NCBI GenBank assembly: GCA_034509755.1
Contig: CM067549.1
Coordinates: 30,710,001 to 30,774,000 of the forward strand
Direction: 5' to 3'
Length of the DNA: 64,000 nt
DNA from: Anisodus tanguticus
Taxonomy: Eukaryota; Streptophyta; Magnoliopsida; Solanales; Solanaceae
In this document: positions 11,885-24,479 of the stretch, in pieces
Layout: each line of letters begins with the position of its first letter
Position numbering within the stretch: position 1 is the first letter of the stretch
Made by a program: the position numbers and the translations under genes
The notes under the pieces: generated by a model
The model's input: the letters and a program-made list of their open reading frames with translations, nothing else
The model's database searches: none
What the model was told of the DNA's origin: nothing

Positions 11885-13500
11885 CCCACCTTAACTGTCC
11901 TCTGTCGTATTCTGAGCTGCACCTGTCATATCTGCCTCCACATTAATACCTAAACAAGTCATAGGTTTTAGAATTATCGGATACAGTAGAAACAAGAGAA
12001 TTGTATCACGCGAATAACGGTATAAACCTGAAAACTGAAATAAGTAAGGGTATTTAGATCTCATATCTTCTTCAGCCTCCCAAGTCATCTCTTATGTATT
12101 GTTATTCATCCACAACACTTTAATGGAGGTAACTTTTTTAGTTCTTAGCTTTTGAACTTGGCAATCCAGAATAGCTACCGGAGTTTCTTCATCAGTTAAA
12201 TTATCGGTGATCTATACATCCTCTATGAGAGTAATACGGGAGGGATCTCCTATGCACTTACGCAACATTGACACATGGAATACCGGCTGAACTGCTTCCA
12301 ATTATGAAGGTAACTCAAGCTCATAATCCACTCGGCCTATCTTGTGGATGATCTTATATGGTCCGACATATCTAGGGCTAAGTTTTCCTTTCTTGACAAA
12401 TCTCATAACCCTTTTCACAGGAGAAACCTTTAAGAATACCTAATCGCTAACTACAAATTATAAGTCGCAGTGCCGAACCTCTAGATAACATTTTTGTCAA
12501 CTCTGGGCTATCAATAAGTGTTCTTGAATCAACTTTACCTTCCCTACTGCCTACTGGACTAAATCGGGGCCTAGTAACTCAGCTTCACCCACATCAAATG
12601 AGCTAACTAGGGATCTATACTTTTGCCCATACAATGCCTCATACGGGGCCATTATGATGCTGGAATGATAGCTATTATTGTAAGCGAACTCAATGAGGGG
12701 TAAATGATCATCCCAACTACATTTGAAATCCAATACACAAGCTCGTAGCATGTCTTCGAGATTCTATTGTGCGCTCAGCTTGACCATTAGTATGTGGATG
12801 AAAATTTGTACTATGGTTCACTTGGGTGCCTAGACCCTTCTGAAAGAACTTCCAAAAGTGAGTGGTATGTTGAGCGCCTCCTAAGATATTACGGAGATAA
12901 GAACACCATGCAATCGAACTATTTCCTTAATATACAGCTTAGCATAATCCTCTGCTGAGAAAGTAGTATGAACAAGTCAGAAATGGGCTGACTTTGTAAG
13001 TCTGTGGATGATAACCGAAATAGAATCGAACTTATGATAACAACGTGGTAAACTAGTGATGAAATCCATATTAATCATTTCCCACTTCCAAGTAGGGATT
13101 TTTATATGTTGTAGTAAACCTTCAGGCTTCTAATTCTCTATCTTAACTTGCTGACAATTCGGGCATTGAGCTACGTATGCTACAATATCCTTCTTCATGA
13201 CATTCCACCAATAAAACTGTTGAAGGTCATGATACATCTTCGTCGATCCAAGATGAATGAAATATCTGGACTGGTGGATTTCGACCATAATTTGCTCTCA
13301 GAGTCCTCCAACATTTGGTACACATAGTCGACCTTGATATCTAAGAACTCAGTCTCCCGTAAGCTCCAATATTGGCTTCTTCTGCAGAGGAATCCCTTTT
13401 TTCTTTGGACCAACTCTGGGTCCTCAAACTGTCTTGCCTTCACCTCAGCTATTAAGGATGATTCTGCAGTATTCTGCGCTACCGCTCCTCCATCATTCGT
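11885..13500 (-). pseudogene. Integrase and chromodomain of the Tekay-like element
   Basis: Integrase cuts target DNA and joins element ends. Visible in order on the minus strand: a zinc-finger end with CPNC near 13150-13180; core segments through about 12990; GQAERTIE, which carries the catalytic Glu, near 12760; AYNNSYHSSI in the frame 12551-12751; the GPY module (GKLSPRYVGPYKII) near 12340-12400; and a Tekay-type chromodomain with WEAEEDMRSKYP near 12040-12090. Several stops and frameshifts interrupt it. Confidence 0.8.
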
Positions 13501-13509
13501 GTCCAAGAG

Positions 13510-15000
13510 TCATACATTTAAACTAGTGAAGCGATGTAGTTCTTTGGTCATTTCCAGCTTGTTAGTTTCAATACTATTCAAACTTCCCATAGACCTACGA
13601 CTTAAGGTATCAACTATGACATTTGCCTTTCCGAGATGGTATAAAATATCTACATCGTAGTCCTTTAACAACTCCAGCCACCTTTTGTGCCTTAAAATCA
13701 TCTCCTTCTGGAGGAATATATACTGTAGACTCTTATGGTCCATGAATACGTCAATATGGACTCCATATAAGTAATGATGCCACATCTTCAGGGTAAAGAT
13801 TACTACTGCTAACTCAAGATCATGAGTCAGATAGTTTACCTCGTGCTTCCTTAACTACCTCGAAGCATATGCTATAACCTTTTTATGCTGCATCAGGACA
13901 CATCCTAAGATAACTCTGGAAGCATCACAATAAACCACATACCCATCGGTACCTTCAGGAAGGGCTAGCACAGGTGCAGATGTCCACCTGTCCTTTAACT
14001 CTTGAAAGCTATGCTCACACACATCTGTCCACTTAAACATAGCTGTCTTGTGAGTGATCTTGGTCATAGGTGAAGAGATAGAAGAAAAACCTTCCACGAA
14101 TCTCTGATAATATTCTATTGAACCCAAGAAACTATGTACTTCCATAGGAGTCAAAGGTCTCGGCCAATTCCTCATGGCCTTAATCTTCTAAGTATCCACC
14201 TTAATACCTTCTGAAGAGAAAATATGGCCTAAGAAGGCAACAAACTTTAACCAAAATTCACATTTAGAAAATTTAGCATATATCTTACGGCCTTGGAGTG
14301 TTTGTAACACCGTTCGGAGATGATCTACATGGTCTGCCCCTATCCGTGAGTATACCAAGATATCGTCAAAAATATGATCAAGAAGATATCCAAGAATGGC
14401 TTGAAGACTTAGTTCATTAAATCCATGAATGCTGATGGCGCATTAGTGAGTCCAAAAGACATCACCCAAAACTCAAAATGGCCATACCTAGTCTGAAAGG
14501 CAGTCTTCGGAATATCCTTCTCCTTTACCCTTAACTAGTGGGATCCCGACCTTAAGTCAATCTTCAAGAAATACCTAGTGCCCTGTAATTGATCAAACAA
14601 ATCATGGATCCTCGAAAATGGATACTTATTCTTGATAGTGACCTTATTTAATTACCTATAGTCGATGCACATCCTTAAAGAACCATCCTTCTTATGACCA
14701 AATAATACCGGTGCCCCCTATGGTGAAGTACTAGGTCTGATGAAACGTTTTTCCAATAAATCCTTCAACTGCTCCTTCAATTCCCTCAGCTCATCTAGAT
14801 CCATTCAATAAGGAGGGATAGATATTAGTTGCATATCTGGAAGTACGTTAATAGTGAACTCAATTTCCTGGTATGGAAGAATACCCAAAAGCTCATCCAG
14901 AAATATATCATAAAATATGTTGTCTATTGGGATAGACTGAAGGGCTAGGGGTTCTGTATCTGGTCCTTGACCCGAACTAGATGATATATATAACCTTTAG
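13510..15000 (-). pseudogene. Reverse transcriptase-RNase H of the Tekay-like element
   Basis: Copies element RNA into DNA and degrades the RNA strand. The RT catalytic DDILVYS is readable on the minus strand with its Asp pair at 14362-14367, but a one-base insertion just before it breaks the frame. The frame 13855-14175 holds FLGSIEYYQRFVEGFS and the start of RNase H (VVYCDASRVILGCVLMQ). The frame 13510-13785 holds the connection DHKSLQYIFLQ and ALSR-like end (DTLSRRSMGS). The RT palm between 14175 and 15000 is fragmented by stops. Confidence 0.82.
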
Positions 15001-15018
15001 AAATCATCTTTCTTGCCT

Positions 15019-15440
15019 TCAGGTAGAAAATAAACTTGCCTTTAGGCATAGCTGCATTGCCCTTCCATCGATATTTGCACAGCAAGAAGCTAACCAATCC
15101 ATGCCCATAATAATGTCAAACTCAACCATAGGTAACTCAGCTAAATACGGGTAAGTAGGGCGATTACAGACCATTACGGTACAATTCCAATAAATTCGTC
15201 TTGCTATAATCATCTCACCAACTGATGTAGCCACTTTGTATAGCTTAGAAAACAACTTTGGTTCAAACCCAAATTTGCTCATGACGAAGGGCGTAACATA
15301 AGACAAATTGGAGCCCGGATCGAATAATGCATAAACATCATAGTGAAGACGGATAGTATACTTGTGGTAATATCTGGAGATGACTCTAAATCCTGGAAAT
15401 GGGATAAAACATAGATGCGGTTTTGAGCATCGCCGGAACT
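15019..15440 (-). pseudogene. Aspartic protease of the Tekay-like element
   Basis: Matures Gag-Pol. The active-site loop reads ALFDPGSNLSYVTPF, with DPGS replacing the classical DTG as is usual in this clade, and the frame runs on to EFDIIMGMDWLA (15019-15306). A one-base shift near 15343 separates this from the upstream part (NRIYVLSHFQDLESSPD), so the chain is broken although the catalytic Asp survives. Confidence 0.8.
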
Positions 15441-15499
15441 AGAGGCTCCTCCTCAGCCTCGCCCTCTACATGCTGAGGTCTGAGCCCCACCACTTTGCA

Positions 15500-16795
15500 G
15501 ACGTACACTTGATGAGGATACTGTCATAAATCCCGTCAACTGAGCTGCATTATCTCTACCCTTATTTGGACATTGGCACATGTAATGACCAAGTTCACCG
15601 CACGTATAACATACATCAGCACCCGACGACACTATCCCGGATGTCTCCTACCATACTGTCCACAAGGCGGCAATGGTGGTTTCATATGGCCCAAACTCTT
15701 TTGCTCTTGGAAACCTGAAGCTCTCAAACTCTGACCTATCCCAAATTGAGTACGCCTATCATATCTAGGCCCTTGAAACTAAGATGGTACACTATTAGCA
15801 AACTGAGGCAAACGTCTAGGAATTTGTTGCATGGAGGTACCCGATGCTTCTCCGAATGATCCAGCTGACCTATCCCTCTTTGTCAACTCTCTCTCCGCAC
15901 TCCTATCCTTGAGTTACCGCTTGTGGTCTTCAACACCTTGAGCATATGCCTGGATTCTAGAAATATCCATATCACTATTCAGCGAGGCTATCATACACTC
16001 CTCAATCAGATGCAGATCCAAACCCTCTATACACCGATCAATTCGAGCCCTCATTGTGTCCACAATATTTGTAGCATACCTATCTAGAGAATTGAACTAC
16101 AGACTGTATTCACTTACACTCTTACCCTTCTGTTGAGATTTAAAAATTTCTCCACTTCTACCCTTCGTACCTGTAATGGAAAGTAGTGATCCAAAAGGGC
16201 ATCTGAAAACTCCTCCCACATAGCTGGAGGTGAATCTGATCCTCGAGACCGCTCCCAGACCTCATACCATAAAACAACCATATTTTGTAATTTTAAAGAG
16301 GCCAACTCTATCGCCTCCATCTCAAAGCATGCATCAGTCGCAATACCCATAATATTTGATCAATACATTATTGGGGGTCTGCATTAGGATTAGTCGTAGT
16401 GAATACTGGCGGACTCAACCCAAAAATTCCCAAGTCCTAGAACTCTCAATACCATTAAAAGACCCAGTGCCTATAGAAGCCCTTATCTAACATTGCTGGG
16501 TGGATACTATTTGTGTTAATAGTTGTTCGGTATTTGCCACTCCTTGATCAGAAGACTCAGGTGGATAAACTGGAGGAATCAGATTTTGCGAAACTAGAGG
16601 ACCTGGATTCAGAGGATTTGGAGGTACTACATGTCTTTTAATCTCCTCCTGAGGGGGTGGAACTAGTGATATATGAGAGTGTGATTCTCTTTGAGCTTCC
16701 ATTCTATCAACTTGATCGAGCGGGGCATTACTGGTACCTTCACCCCTATCAGCACTAACTCGATTACTAGTAGTAGCTCTTGTAGTAACTGGCAT
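15500..16795 (-). pseudogene. Gag of the Tekay-like element
   Basis: Structural capsid protein. I place the start at the ATG near 16795 (MPVTTRATTSNRV) rather than the ATG 39 bases upstream, because charged MPxxTR-like starts are typical and little lies between it and the leader. A proline-rich N-terminus follows. The frame 16114-16350 contains MVVLWYEVWERSRG, typical of the retrotransposon gag core. A CCHC zinc knuckle, CYTCGELGHYMCQC, is encoded near 15567-15608. Stops separate these parts. Confidence 0.75.
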
Positions 16796-16984
16796 GATTA
16801 CTGAAAAAGAAATTAGCACATGAATTAGACTCAAACTATGTAACTTAACTATATATCATGATCTAGGAAGCGAAAGAACATCAACCATCCTTAAATGCCT
16901 GGCAGCCTCCTATTTATAAGTGTGGTGTACAACAGACCCATAAACAAGACTCTACTAGACATGACTCACAAACTCCCAAGGACT

Positions 16985-17001
16985 GACCTGATCTGCTACC
17001 A
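16985..17001 (-). other. Primer-binding site of the Tekay-like element
   Basis: The minus strand reads TGGTAGCAGATCAGGTC just after the 5' LTR, a mutated form of the initiator-Met site TGGTATCAGAGCAGG. Confidence 0.7.
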
Positions 17002-17005
17002 AGTT

Positions 17006-19307
17006 TTTCACACCCCAAACTGGAAGAGGTATGGATGGCACTCGGTTCCCTGCTGGCCCGAGCATACCACTATGATAACTGGGCTTCCATACAAATAGAC
17101 TTCCGACAAACAAGGTCGTACTAAAATATATTATAACAACAACACTGAACAAGAAGGATCAACCCAACATGTATATACATAACAAGACTGACGAGGTCAC
17201 AACATGGTTTAACAAAAGACAACTTAGCCGAAAAGGCTATATATCTACACTGTACATACCAGAATAAGTCTGTGAACCTCTATGAGTAAATGAACTTACA
17301 TATGGTCGGGATAGGACCCTGACCTACCCATGCTATACATAATTCCACAAAATATACTCACTAACTAACCAGGAAACTCTGATAAGGAAAAAGTATACTT
17401 AATGGTGGTTGAACTAGATAGCTCCTGCAGTGGTGGTCTAACTGTCCCTATCAGAACCTATGACATGAACACACAGCAGCCCCGACAAAAGGGATATCAA
17501 TACAAAATAATGTATCGAGTATGTAAAGCATGAATAGAAGTATAAAACTATAAGGTGTAAATAAAATATTATAGCATTATGAGGAGATAATATATAAATG
17601 AAAGAATAAGCAACCTGGATTCCATATGAGGCGGATAACGAAACTCTAAAACTCAAATACAACCTGTCTAGATAGACCTTTACTATGTAAACTACCCTCA
17701 TCTCATAGCGCGAGGTTGCATTACTCTTAGGTGGATGTGTGGATATGTAATTCAAGGTGCACAATAATTTATGTATTTGTTGCGGAATGCGCAAGCCGAT
17801 CCATTATATGCATATGTTGCGGAATGTGCAACCCGATCCAGTATATGTATATGTTACGGAATTTGCAACCCGATATAATATATGATCATGATTGTATGCA
17901 TGATATTAAATGCCAATAAAAATATATCAATACCAATGAGAATCGGGGATATGGACAATAGACTGTGATAACAATGGCTCTTTGGCCTCTTTTGACACCC
18001 GTAAACTCGACGATTGACTCCTTAGAATGCTTCTTTTTGAAGACTTATGACAAGATCAGTAACCAACAACAAGGACCATAAGAATATGAATAAGCAATGA
18101 ACACTTCTTAACAAGACACTTTGATAGGAAATAGTGTGAAGTTCTAAACGTTCTTTTCGAAAATGATGATTTTTTGTATTCATGTTATTGAAAGAAAGAG
18201 ATAGCCTTACATACCTTATCCAAGAAGCTAAAAGTTTCCCTATAAATCTTTGTATCCCTTATGGATGATTATCTATAGCAAAAAAAGGATCGATATCAAT
18301 ATCAAATCCAAATTCCAAATAAGAAACTTTATTTAGGCATCTTTATCGATAACCTTAAACACAAAAGGATTCTTGGACTTGTTAACAAAGGGTACTTATG
18401 TAATTCGATTCCATGATTCTTTGAAACATTTTTTCTGAGGTTTACAATACCAAAAATCAACTCACTAATAAATATCACCTCATAATTCAAGCAAAACAGC
18501 CCACAAGTCTATATACAGAGATTTTATAGGTTCATGGGTTTCGACTACGAAAATCCTTTCACAATTTACTTCAAACCATCAATTAATCACAATAATAAAT
18601 AGAGAAGGATAAATTTTACCTTAATGTGTCGAAATCCTCTCAAAACAGTAACTTTCCCCAATATCTAGGGTTTCCAAAATTGCTTCACTATGAGGAAGAT
18701 GATTTCTATGATTACTGTAGGAATTATCATGTTAATCTTACGTTATTTACATTGGGATTGATATTGGATGTTGTGTAATCCTTATAGAGGATTAAGGAGG
18801 TGCTATAGGTTAGATTTGGGTGAAAAATGAAGTCCAAATCGTGAAACCCGCTTATAAACCCGACTACAATTTTGCATCGCCGCAACTTGACAGTAGGATT
18901 GACGGTCTGTCAACCTGGACCGTCAAGTTACGTCCTGAGATCTCAAAAATATAGGAACTTTGATGGTTCAAGTTGGTATTTTAATAGTCCATCAAAATAT
19001 TCGACGGTCCGTCAATGTGGACGGTCAATCTACCTTTTGAGATCAGAAAGTCTCAGGCACTTTGACGGTTCACCTTGGCAATTTGATGGTCCGTCAATCC
19101 CTTTGATTGTCCGTCAACCTTGCCATCGAACATGCCCGATTTCCAATTCGTCGAGACATATTTCCTTTGATCCATAAATATTTCAATTGCCCTAGAACTT
19201 TCATAAATATGTCAGATAATTATTATCCTTTTGTAAGGTCGTACCTCTTCCCGGGGCATAAGTATCAATCGACAATGTGACAGAACACGAAACTACGGGA
19301 TATAACA
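17006..19307 (-). repeat. 5' LTR of the full-length Tekay-like element
   Basis: 2302 bp collinear with 9337-11657. The minus-strand start (plus-strand ACA at 19305-19307) is intact. The 3' end is mutated: TGTGACA has become TGTGAAA (17006-17012). The 37-bp repeat zone lies near 17775-17885. Open frames in it are not supported as genes. Confidence 0.87.
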
Positions 19308-19312
19308 CCAAA

Positions 19313-20267
19313 AGAAAGAGAGTTAGCCTTAACATACCTTTGTTGCTAATGACTCAATATATACTTCACGTAGTACTTCAACCTATATCAAAGTGTTAGA
19401 ACTATGGTTAATGCCATGTAAGAACTCAAAACACATTTCTAAGCTAGAAGCTCTCTTACGAAAAATTGGGCAACACTTCCCCTACATTTCCTCACTTTCT
19501 CAAATTCAAAACAACACCGAACAACAATATTAACAATATCAATAACCAATTCCATCCATTCAGTCCTTCAACAACGTAATGTCAACTCCAACAATTCAAA
19601 CAATAGTACAATGAGCGGCAAGCTCGATTTGTGATTAAACAACTATAGTTTTAAATTTTTCTTTCTAAAATTTATCAACAACATTAAACACATCATATTC
19701 AATTATTCTTACTGATTTTCAGCCACAATACAACTTAAAAAAGACCTCATAACAGTCCCACAAGTTCAGCAACTCAAAAGTGATTTTTCAAATTATTAAA
19801 ACACATTTTCGACTTGTATTTTCTTTCAAATTGAGCAACACAACCAATAGTATATAATTGAGTATCTTCTCATGTAAACCAGCTATGAATTTAACTTAAA
19901 AATAAGTTTACAACTATGCAGCAGTGGCGCAACAACAAACAACATACTACTCTTTCGAAACTCACAAGTTCTAGTTTTTACGATTGAGCTACAACTCGTA
20001 GAAGCTTAGATAAGGGAAAGAGAAGCATAAACTTACCGTGGACTAAGTAGAACCCATGAAACCTATTCCTTTTCTTCTGAAATCAGTCGCCCAACACAGC
20101 TACAAGAAGGAGAACGCGAAACCAGCAAGCAGTCTACGTTATTCGGGACTAGAATCAGTTCCAATCACTCGAACTCACCTAGGGTTTGTGTGGAGATCTT
20201 GGGAGAACATTTGCAGTGGTTTTCTCTTCATTTTAATCTCTGAAAATATATGAAAATAACACTATTT
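19313..20267 (-). repeat. Diverged LTR fragment, part 2
   Basis: Continues the LTR broken at 9336. Its AGAAAGAGAGTTAGCC...ACATACC matches the Tekay LTR segment near 10573-10600. It runs into sequence shared with the next LTR family near 20268. The frame 20056-20253 has no recognisable domain. Confidence 0.5.
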
Positions 20268-21760
20268 ACCTTGGATGAGCATGTCTGGTTTGTGTCCAGG
20301 GGGCATCAGGAGTGTTCTGGGTGTTGGATAGGAGTTTTAGTTGTCTTTCTTTTTGCTAGTTTCTAGTGTCCACCGAGGCGGCACCAGTGTTCGCTCCGGA
20401 AAGTCCTTCTCAATGAGAGGTTGGCTCGCCGAAGCAGAAGTTTGGGTGATGGTGGGTTTCTGCCGCAGCTGAGGATTTGTCCGCAAGGGTGAGTCCACTG
20501 CCACAGAGTCATGTGCACCATGGCGATAGGTGAGGTGTCAAGTGACATCGCTCGAGCGAGGGTCTGGTCCACCGCAGTGGGTCTACTCTAGCGGAGTCGA
20601 TTCTGCTAGAGTGGAAGTACTGTATCAGGTACCTATATATTCTTTAGGTCAGAATTTTATTTCCCCAAATAGCAAACCTCGAAACCAGTGCCGCCTTAGA
20701 GTATTTTCAGAACCCTAGGAGCAATTTCAACCTTTGGGTAAGATTTTCTTTCATTTATTGGCTTAAGTTTATGATTCTAAGTCGATTAGTGGTGGTGTAG
20801 TGTGTTATTATGTTGGGAAAAATGACTGTAAGTTTCTATGAGAATAAGATAGATATGCTATTGATTTTGATGGAGATTTATTGATCAATTGTATTAATAT
20901 CATGAATTAGGATTGGATTATGTTAGATTATTATGTTATAAGTCTTAATTTGGTTGTAGAAACCTATTTTAAATTGGGAGAAATTTCTGTCATTTCAATT
21001 TGGGACTTGTAAATATTGTTCAATTGAGGGTTCAAATGTGTATGGTTTTTGAATTAACTTAAGGATATGATCTCCTAGTATGTAATTATAGTTTTTGAGT
21101 ATTAAAGTTTGAGTCTTGGTGACGTGGGCCCAGGTTGGTATCTTTAAGCCTTGTTTGTAAGGTTTATATCCTTGTATGTTGCATAAGCTTTATATTAACG
21201 AGTAGTATATGCGTGAATAGACTTTGATTATAACAGGGCGCGAATGAAGGGAAAGGTTACCACTAGAGCTTGATTGTTGGTGCACTTTCTTGGCTTTGAG
21301 GTAGGCTATGATTTGGTTTTTCAAGACTCCGATAGAAGTATTTAGTAGTTATAAATATTGAGGGGAATTGGGCGTGTTTGGGGGTCCCACTCAGACGGTT
21401 GTGATGAACGATTGAGTGAGTACCAGTATTGAATTATGTTGATGGGTGATTCAGAGAATCAACCTTAAGGTGATTCCGACTACTGTTATGTGGGCTTGTC
21501 ACCATTATGTGGGCTCATCGCCATATTTGATATTATTGTGTTTATTCATCGCACATGCTTTGATCTGATATCCTGATTGTACTTGGACTATTGTGGTTGG
21601 ACAATTTGATATGATATCCTAATGTTACTTGGATTCCTTGTTGTTGAATTCTGAAAACATGTGTTATTCATCTCCTATACTTGGTTGCATCTCATGCATT
21701 CTGATTTTTTGCCTTGTATTGTCATTTGCATATTGATATGAGATGGTATGAAAATATTGT
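20268..21760 (+). repeat. 5'-truncated LTR of the TGTAACGAC gypsy family
   Basis: Shares blocks with 24160-24345 (CATGTCTGGTTTGTG, GAGAGGTTGGCTCGCCGAAG) and with 58787-60000 (GATAGAAG...ATTGAGGGG.ATTGGGCGTG...GTTATGTGGGC). The first part of the LTR is missing. Its 3' limit is not clear. The frames 20363-20572 and 20530-20718 lie in the GC-rich block and are shadows. Confidence 0.6.
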
Positions 21761-23812
21761 GGGTCCAAGATACCGGAAAGGCAAGGTATTTATGATATTA
21801 TCGGCAATATTGAGATGATGATAATATTATGGATGGATCGGGTTGCACACCGTAACGGATATAATGATATGAGAGGATCAGAGTTGCATGCTTGCAACAT
21901 GATATTATTACATCAAATTATATGAGAGTGTTAGCAAGGGGATATGTTCAGTAACTAAGGATTAACTGTCGGATTAAGGACCAGTTCAATAATGGTTTGA
22001 GTTACTGCGTGGGTACTAAAGGATTTTGGTCAGAGTAACCAGAGTTGGTCGATACCTGTTCTAGTCGAGGAATCTTATAAGAAATGGTGCATGGGCGATA
22101 CCGGATTTTGGGAAGAACTCCCAATTTTAGTGTTGGAGTGAGCGGGGGAAACTCTATGTGGTTTGGTATGTAGTGTTCTACTATTTCCAAGATTGGTTCA
22201 TTTATTGTGTGAGGCCTTCAATATTTCAGTACACTCCGGGACAAGCTCAAGTAATGTCAGTTGACAGTGCAAATTGTGATTAAAAGAAAAGATGGCAAGG
22301 TAAGGAATCGAAAATTGTGTGTTGAGCTAATTCGGGATGATTCAAGTGTCTCTTCGAGGATTAGGGATAAACTACATTTGATGAATTGAAACTCTGGGTC
22401 AGTTGTGAATTATGTGGAAATTATCATCACGGCTTTAAGGTCGGGTAAAATGGTTTGGTACACTCGGAGGAGTTAGTCTATTATAATTGACTAAGTGTTA
22501 TGAAGAATATTCAATGAGGGTTGTGTTGGGCGACCGATAGTAGACTGTGTTGAGACATTGTGGAATGACAACATGTATGAGTATTCGGGTATTAGAACTT
22601 GGGAGAAATTGGGCAATGACATGTAAATGGAAGGCAAGGTTGATACGTAAAAAATTAGTAAGGCTAGACAGATAGAGGTTCGACAAGGTGTACAAAGTTA
22701 TGGGTGAGTTAAGAGAAAGTATGAGGAAGATTTGATGTGTGTAGAGCTCATGTAGTTCTATTAGACTTGTGTATCGATAGAAGTTGAAGAACTTGGAGAT
22801 TATAATCAAGGGTATGGTTCGTCAGTGCTAAATTGATGACTTGGATAGAATCCAACTTTAAAGTTGTGGGTTATGACACGCGCTTGATTTTTTGTGAGGA
22901 AAGGAGATGGAAGAGATCATATCATGTTTATGAAAAGATTACTAGTTCATTTGGAATCCGTTCGGGTGCTTAATGATGATTTAGAAACTAAGTATTTTAT
23001 TCTGGGACAGATTTGTTCATTTTAGGTCGGTGGCCTATGTTACATTGACTGGAGGACATGTGGTATTCTAGTAAACCACCGACAAGGATTCGAGGGATTT
23101 CGTTTTGAATATGGAAGTATGACGGTGTTACTGGCTCTCATCAAAATTGCAAGTAAGATTGATGATAATTTTCAGATAACAGCTATTCAAACAAGTCTAA
23201 TGGTTTGTACGGTTACTTAGTATGCATTGAGGAAGTACAATTGGTTATGGGAAATCTTTAAAGGGATCAATCATTTTTCAACGGATTTGGCACGGCGAAA
23301 TAAACAGTAGGCATGTTTATAGTATGGTGGTTTGGAAATTCGAGGAAAATTGGACTTGTGATGTATTTTTATATGTTCTAAGAAATCTTGGTGCGAAAGA
23401 CGACATTGATAGTTAAGAAGCGAACTAGTGGAACCAGACGGTGATATCGGTACATGATGGATGACGGTTGAGGCTACAACTAAGGGATGTTGGTAACTAT
23501 TGTGGTAATTTTGGATTCAATTGGGCGCGGATAGAGGTATGGCTATGATCAAGTTAGGGAATTAAGCAGAGTCACTTCTTACGTTTGAGAATCAGTTGTG
23601 GAGGAAATTTTGGTTATGAAGGATTATGGAATTTGGGGTGTTGAGGCAAGTTATAGTAGTTTGATTGATTAAGTGAACAAGCGATGCTATCGATTTATTT
23701 TTTGTCGGTTGGGCTCTCGTGAGGTTATCAAAGAAATACCTTGGATACTCGTCAGTTACTGTTCTTTTCTTTTTTTTGTTCGAGGACAGACATTTGTTCA
23801 ATTGGTATCTGA
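21761..23812 (+). repeat. Degenerate non-coding interior before a TGTAACGAC LTR
   Basis: No gag or pol motif in any frame. The last 50 bp (TTTTGTTCGAGGACAGACATTTG) match the end-of-pol and polypurine context usual before this LTR family. GGATCGGGTTGCAC at 21836-21849 recalls the Tekay LTR repeat unit. Could be the interior of a non-autonomous (LARD-like) element or a heavily decayed one. Confidence 0.4.
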
Positions 23813-24475
23813 TGTAACGACCCATCCGGTCGTTTTTAGCTAAAGACCCTTATTAGCTTATTTTACCCTTCACGTGCGGGGATAGGTGGCACGGATCCTG
23901 AGGTCTATTTTCATGAGTTTCAGATGAAAAGCCCAAGTCTGGAAACTTAGAGTTGGTTAGTTTGATGCAAAGTTGACTTTTGGCTAAATGGGTTCGTTTC
24001 CCATTCCGTCGCTTCCGGTAGATCCAAAGGGTCATTTATGACTTAGTCGGGTCATCAGATGTATTTTGGGGACTTATTTGTAAAGTTTGGATTTTTGGTT
24101 TGTCTTAAAAGATTCTTTGGAAAAGTATGCCTTAGCTCGATTATATGTGAAATCAGAGGGTACAAGCGAGTTTGTAGCACTATTTATCATGTCTGGTTTG
24201 TGTTTTGGGGGTTTCGGGTGTTGGATGGAGGTGTTGAATGATTTTCCATTTGCTGATAATTGGTGTCCGTTGCGGCGTCATTAACGTTCACTTCGGCGAG
24301 TCCGCCTTAGCGAGAGGTTGGCTCGCCGAAGCAAAATCTGGGTGATGCGTAGTTATCGCCACAACGGAGTCATGGTATTTTTCTCTATTACGTATTTTCC
24401 ATCATTGTTGGCCTATGATGTCTATAGGGGTACGTTGTGTACTCATGCTACACTTGCTTCATCTTTTTTGATGCA
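23813..24475 (+). repeat. Internally deleted LTR of the TGTAACGAC family
   Basis: Starts TGTAACGACCCATCCGG, a typical start for this family. From about 24350 it jumps to sequence equivalent to 60663-60735 (CTATGATG..TA.GGGGTACGTTGTGTACTCAT), so a large LTR segment is missing. It ends near GATGCAG at the start of the Tat-like fragment. Contains the inverted repeat 24291-24331. Confidence 0.65.
24291..24331. repeat. Perfect 10-bp inverted repeat in the LTR
   Basis: CTTCGGCGAG (24291-24300) and CTCGCCGAAG (24322-24331) are reverse complements around a 21-base loop. The 20380-20440 copy keeps the right arm but has a changed left arm. Confidence 0.7.
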
Positions 24476-24479
24476 GATA

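Larger units (their letters stand above)
9337..19307 (-). mobile_element. Full-length Tekay-like Ty3/gypsy retrotransposon
   Basis: A complete but decayed element of about 9.97 kb read on the minus strand: 5' LTR (17006-19307), primer-binding site, gag, protease, RT, RNase H, integrase, chromodomain, polypurine tract, 3' LTR (9337-11657). The five bases ccaaa at 9332-9336 and 19308-19312 are a perfect target duplication. Gag-pol is broken by many stops and frameshifts. By eye the two LTRs differ at roughly 15-18% of positions, which implies an old insertion. Confidence 0.9.

Noticed and set aside
20056..20718. Small plus- and minus-strand frames
   Set aside because: They lie at LTR junctions and GC-rich LTR blocks and show no domain.
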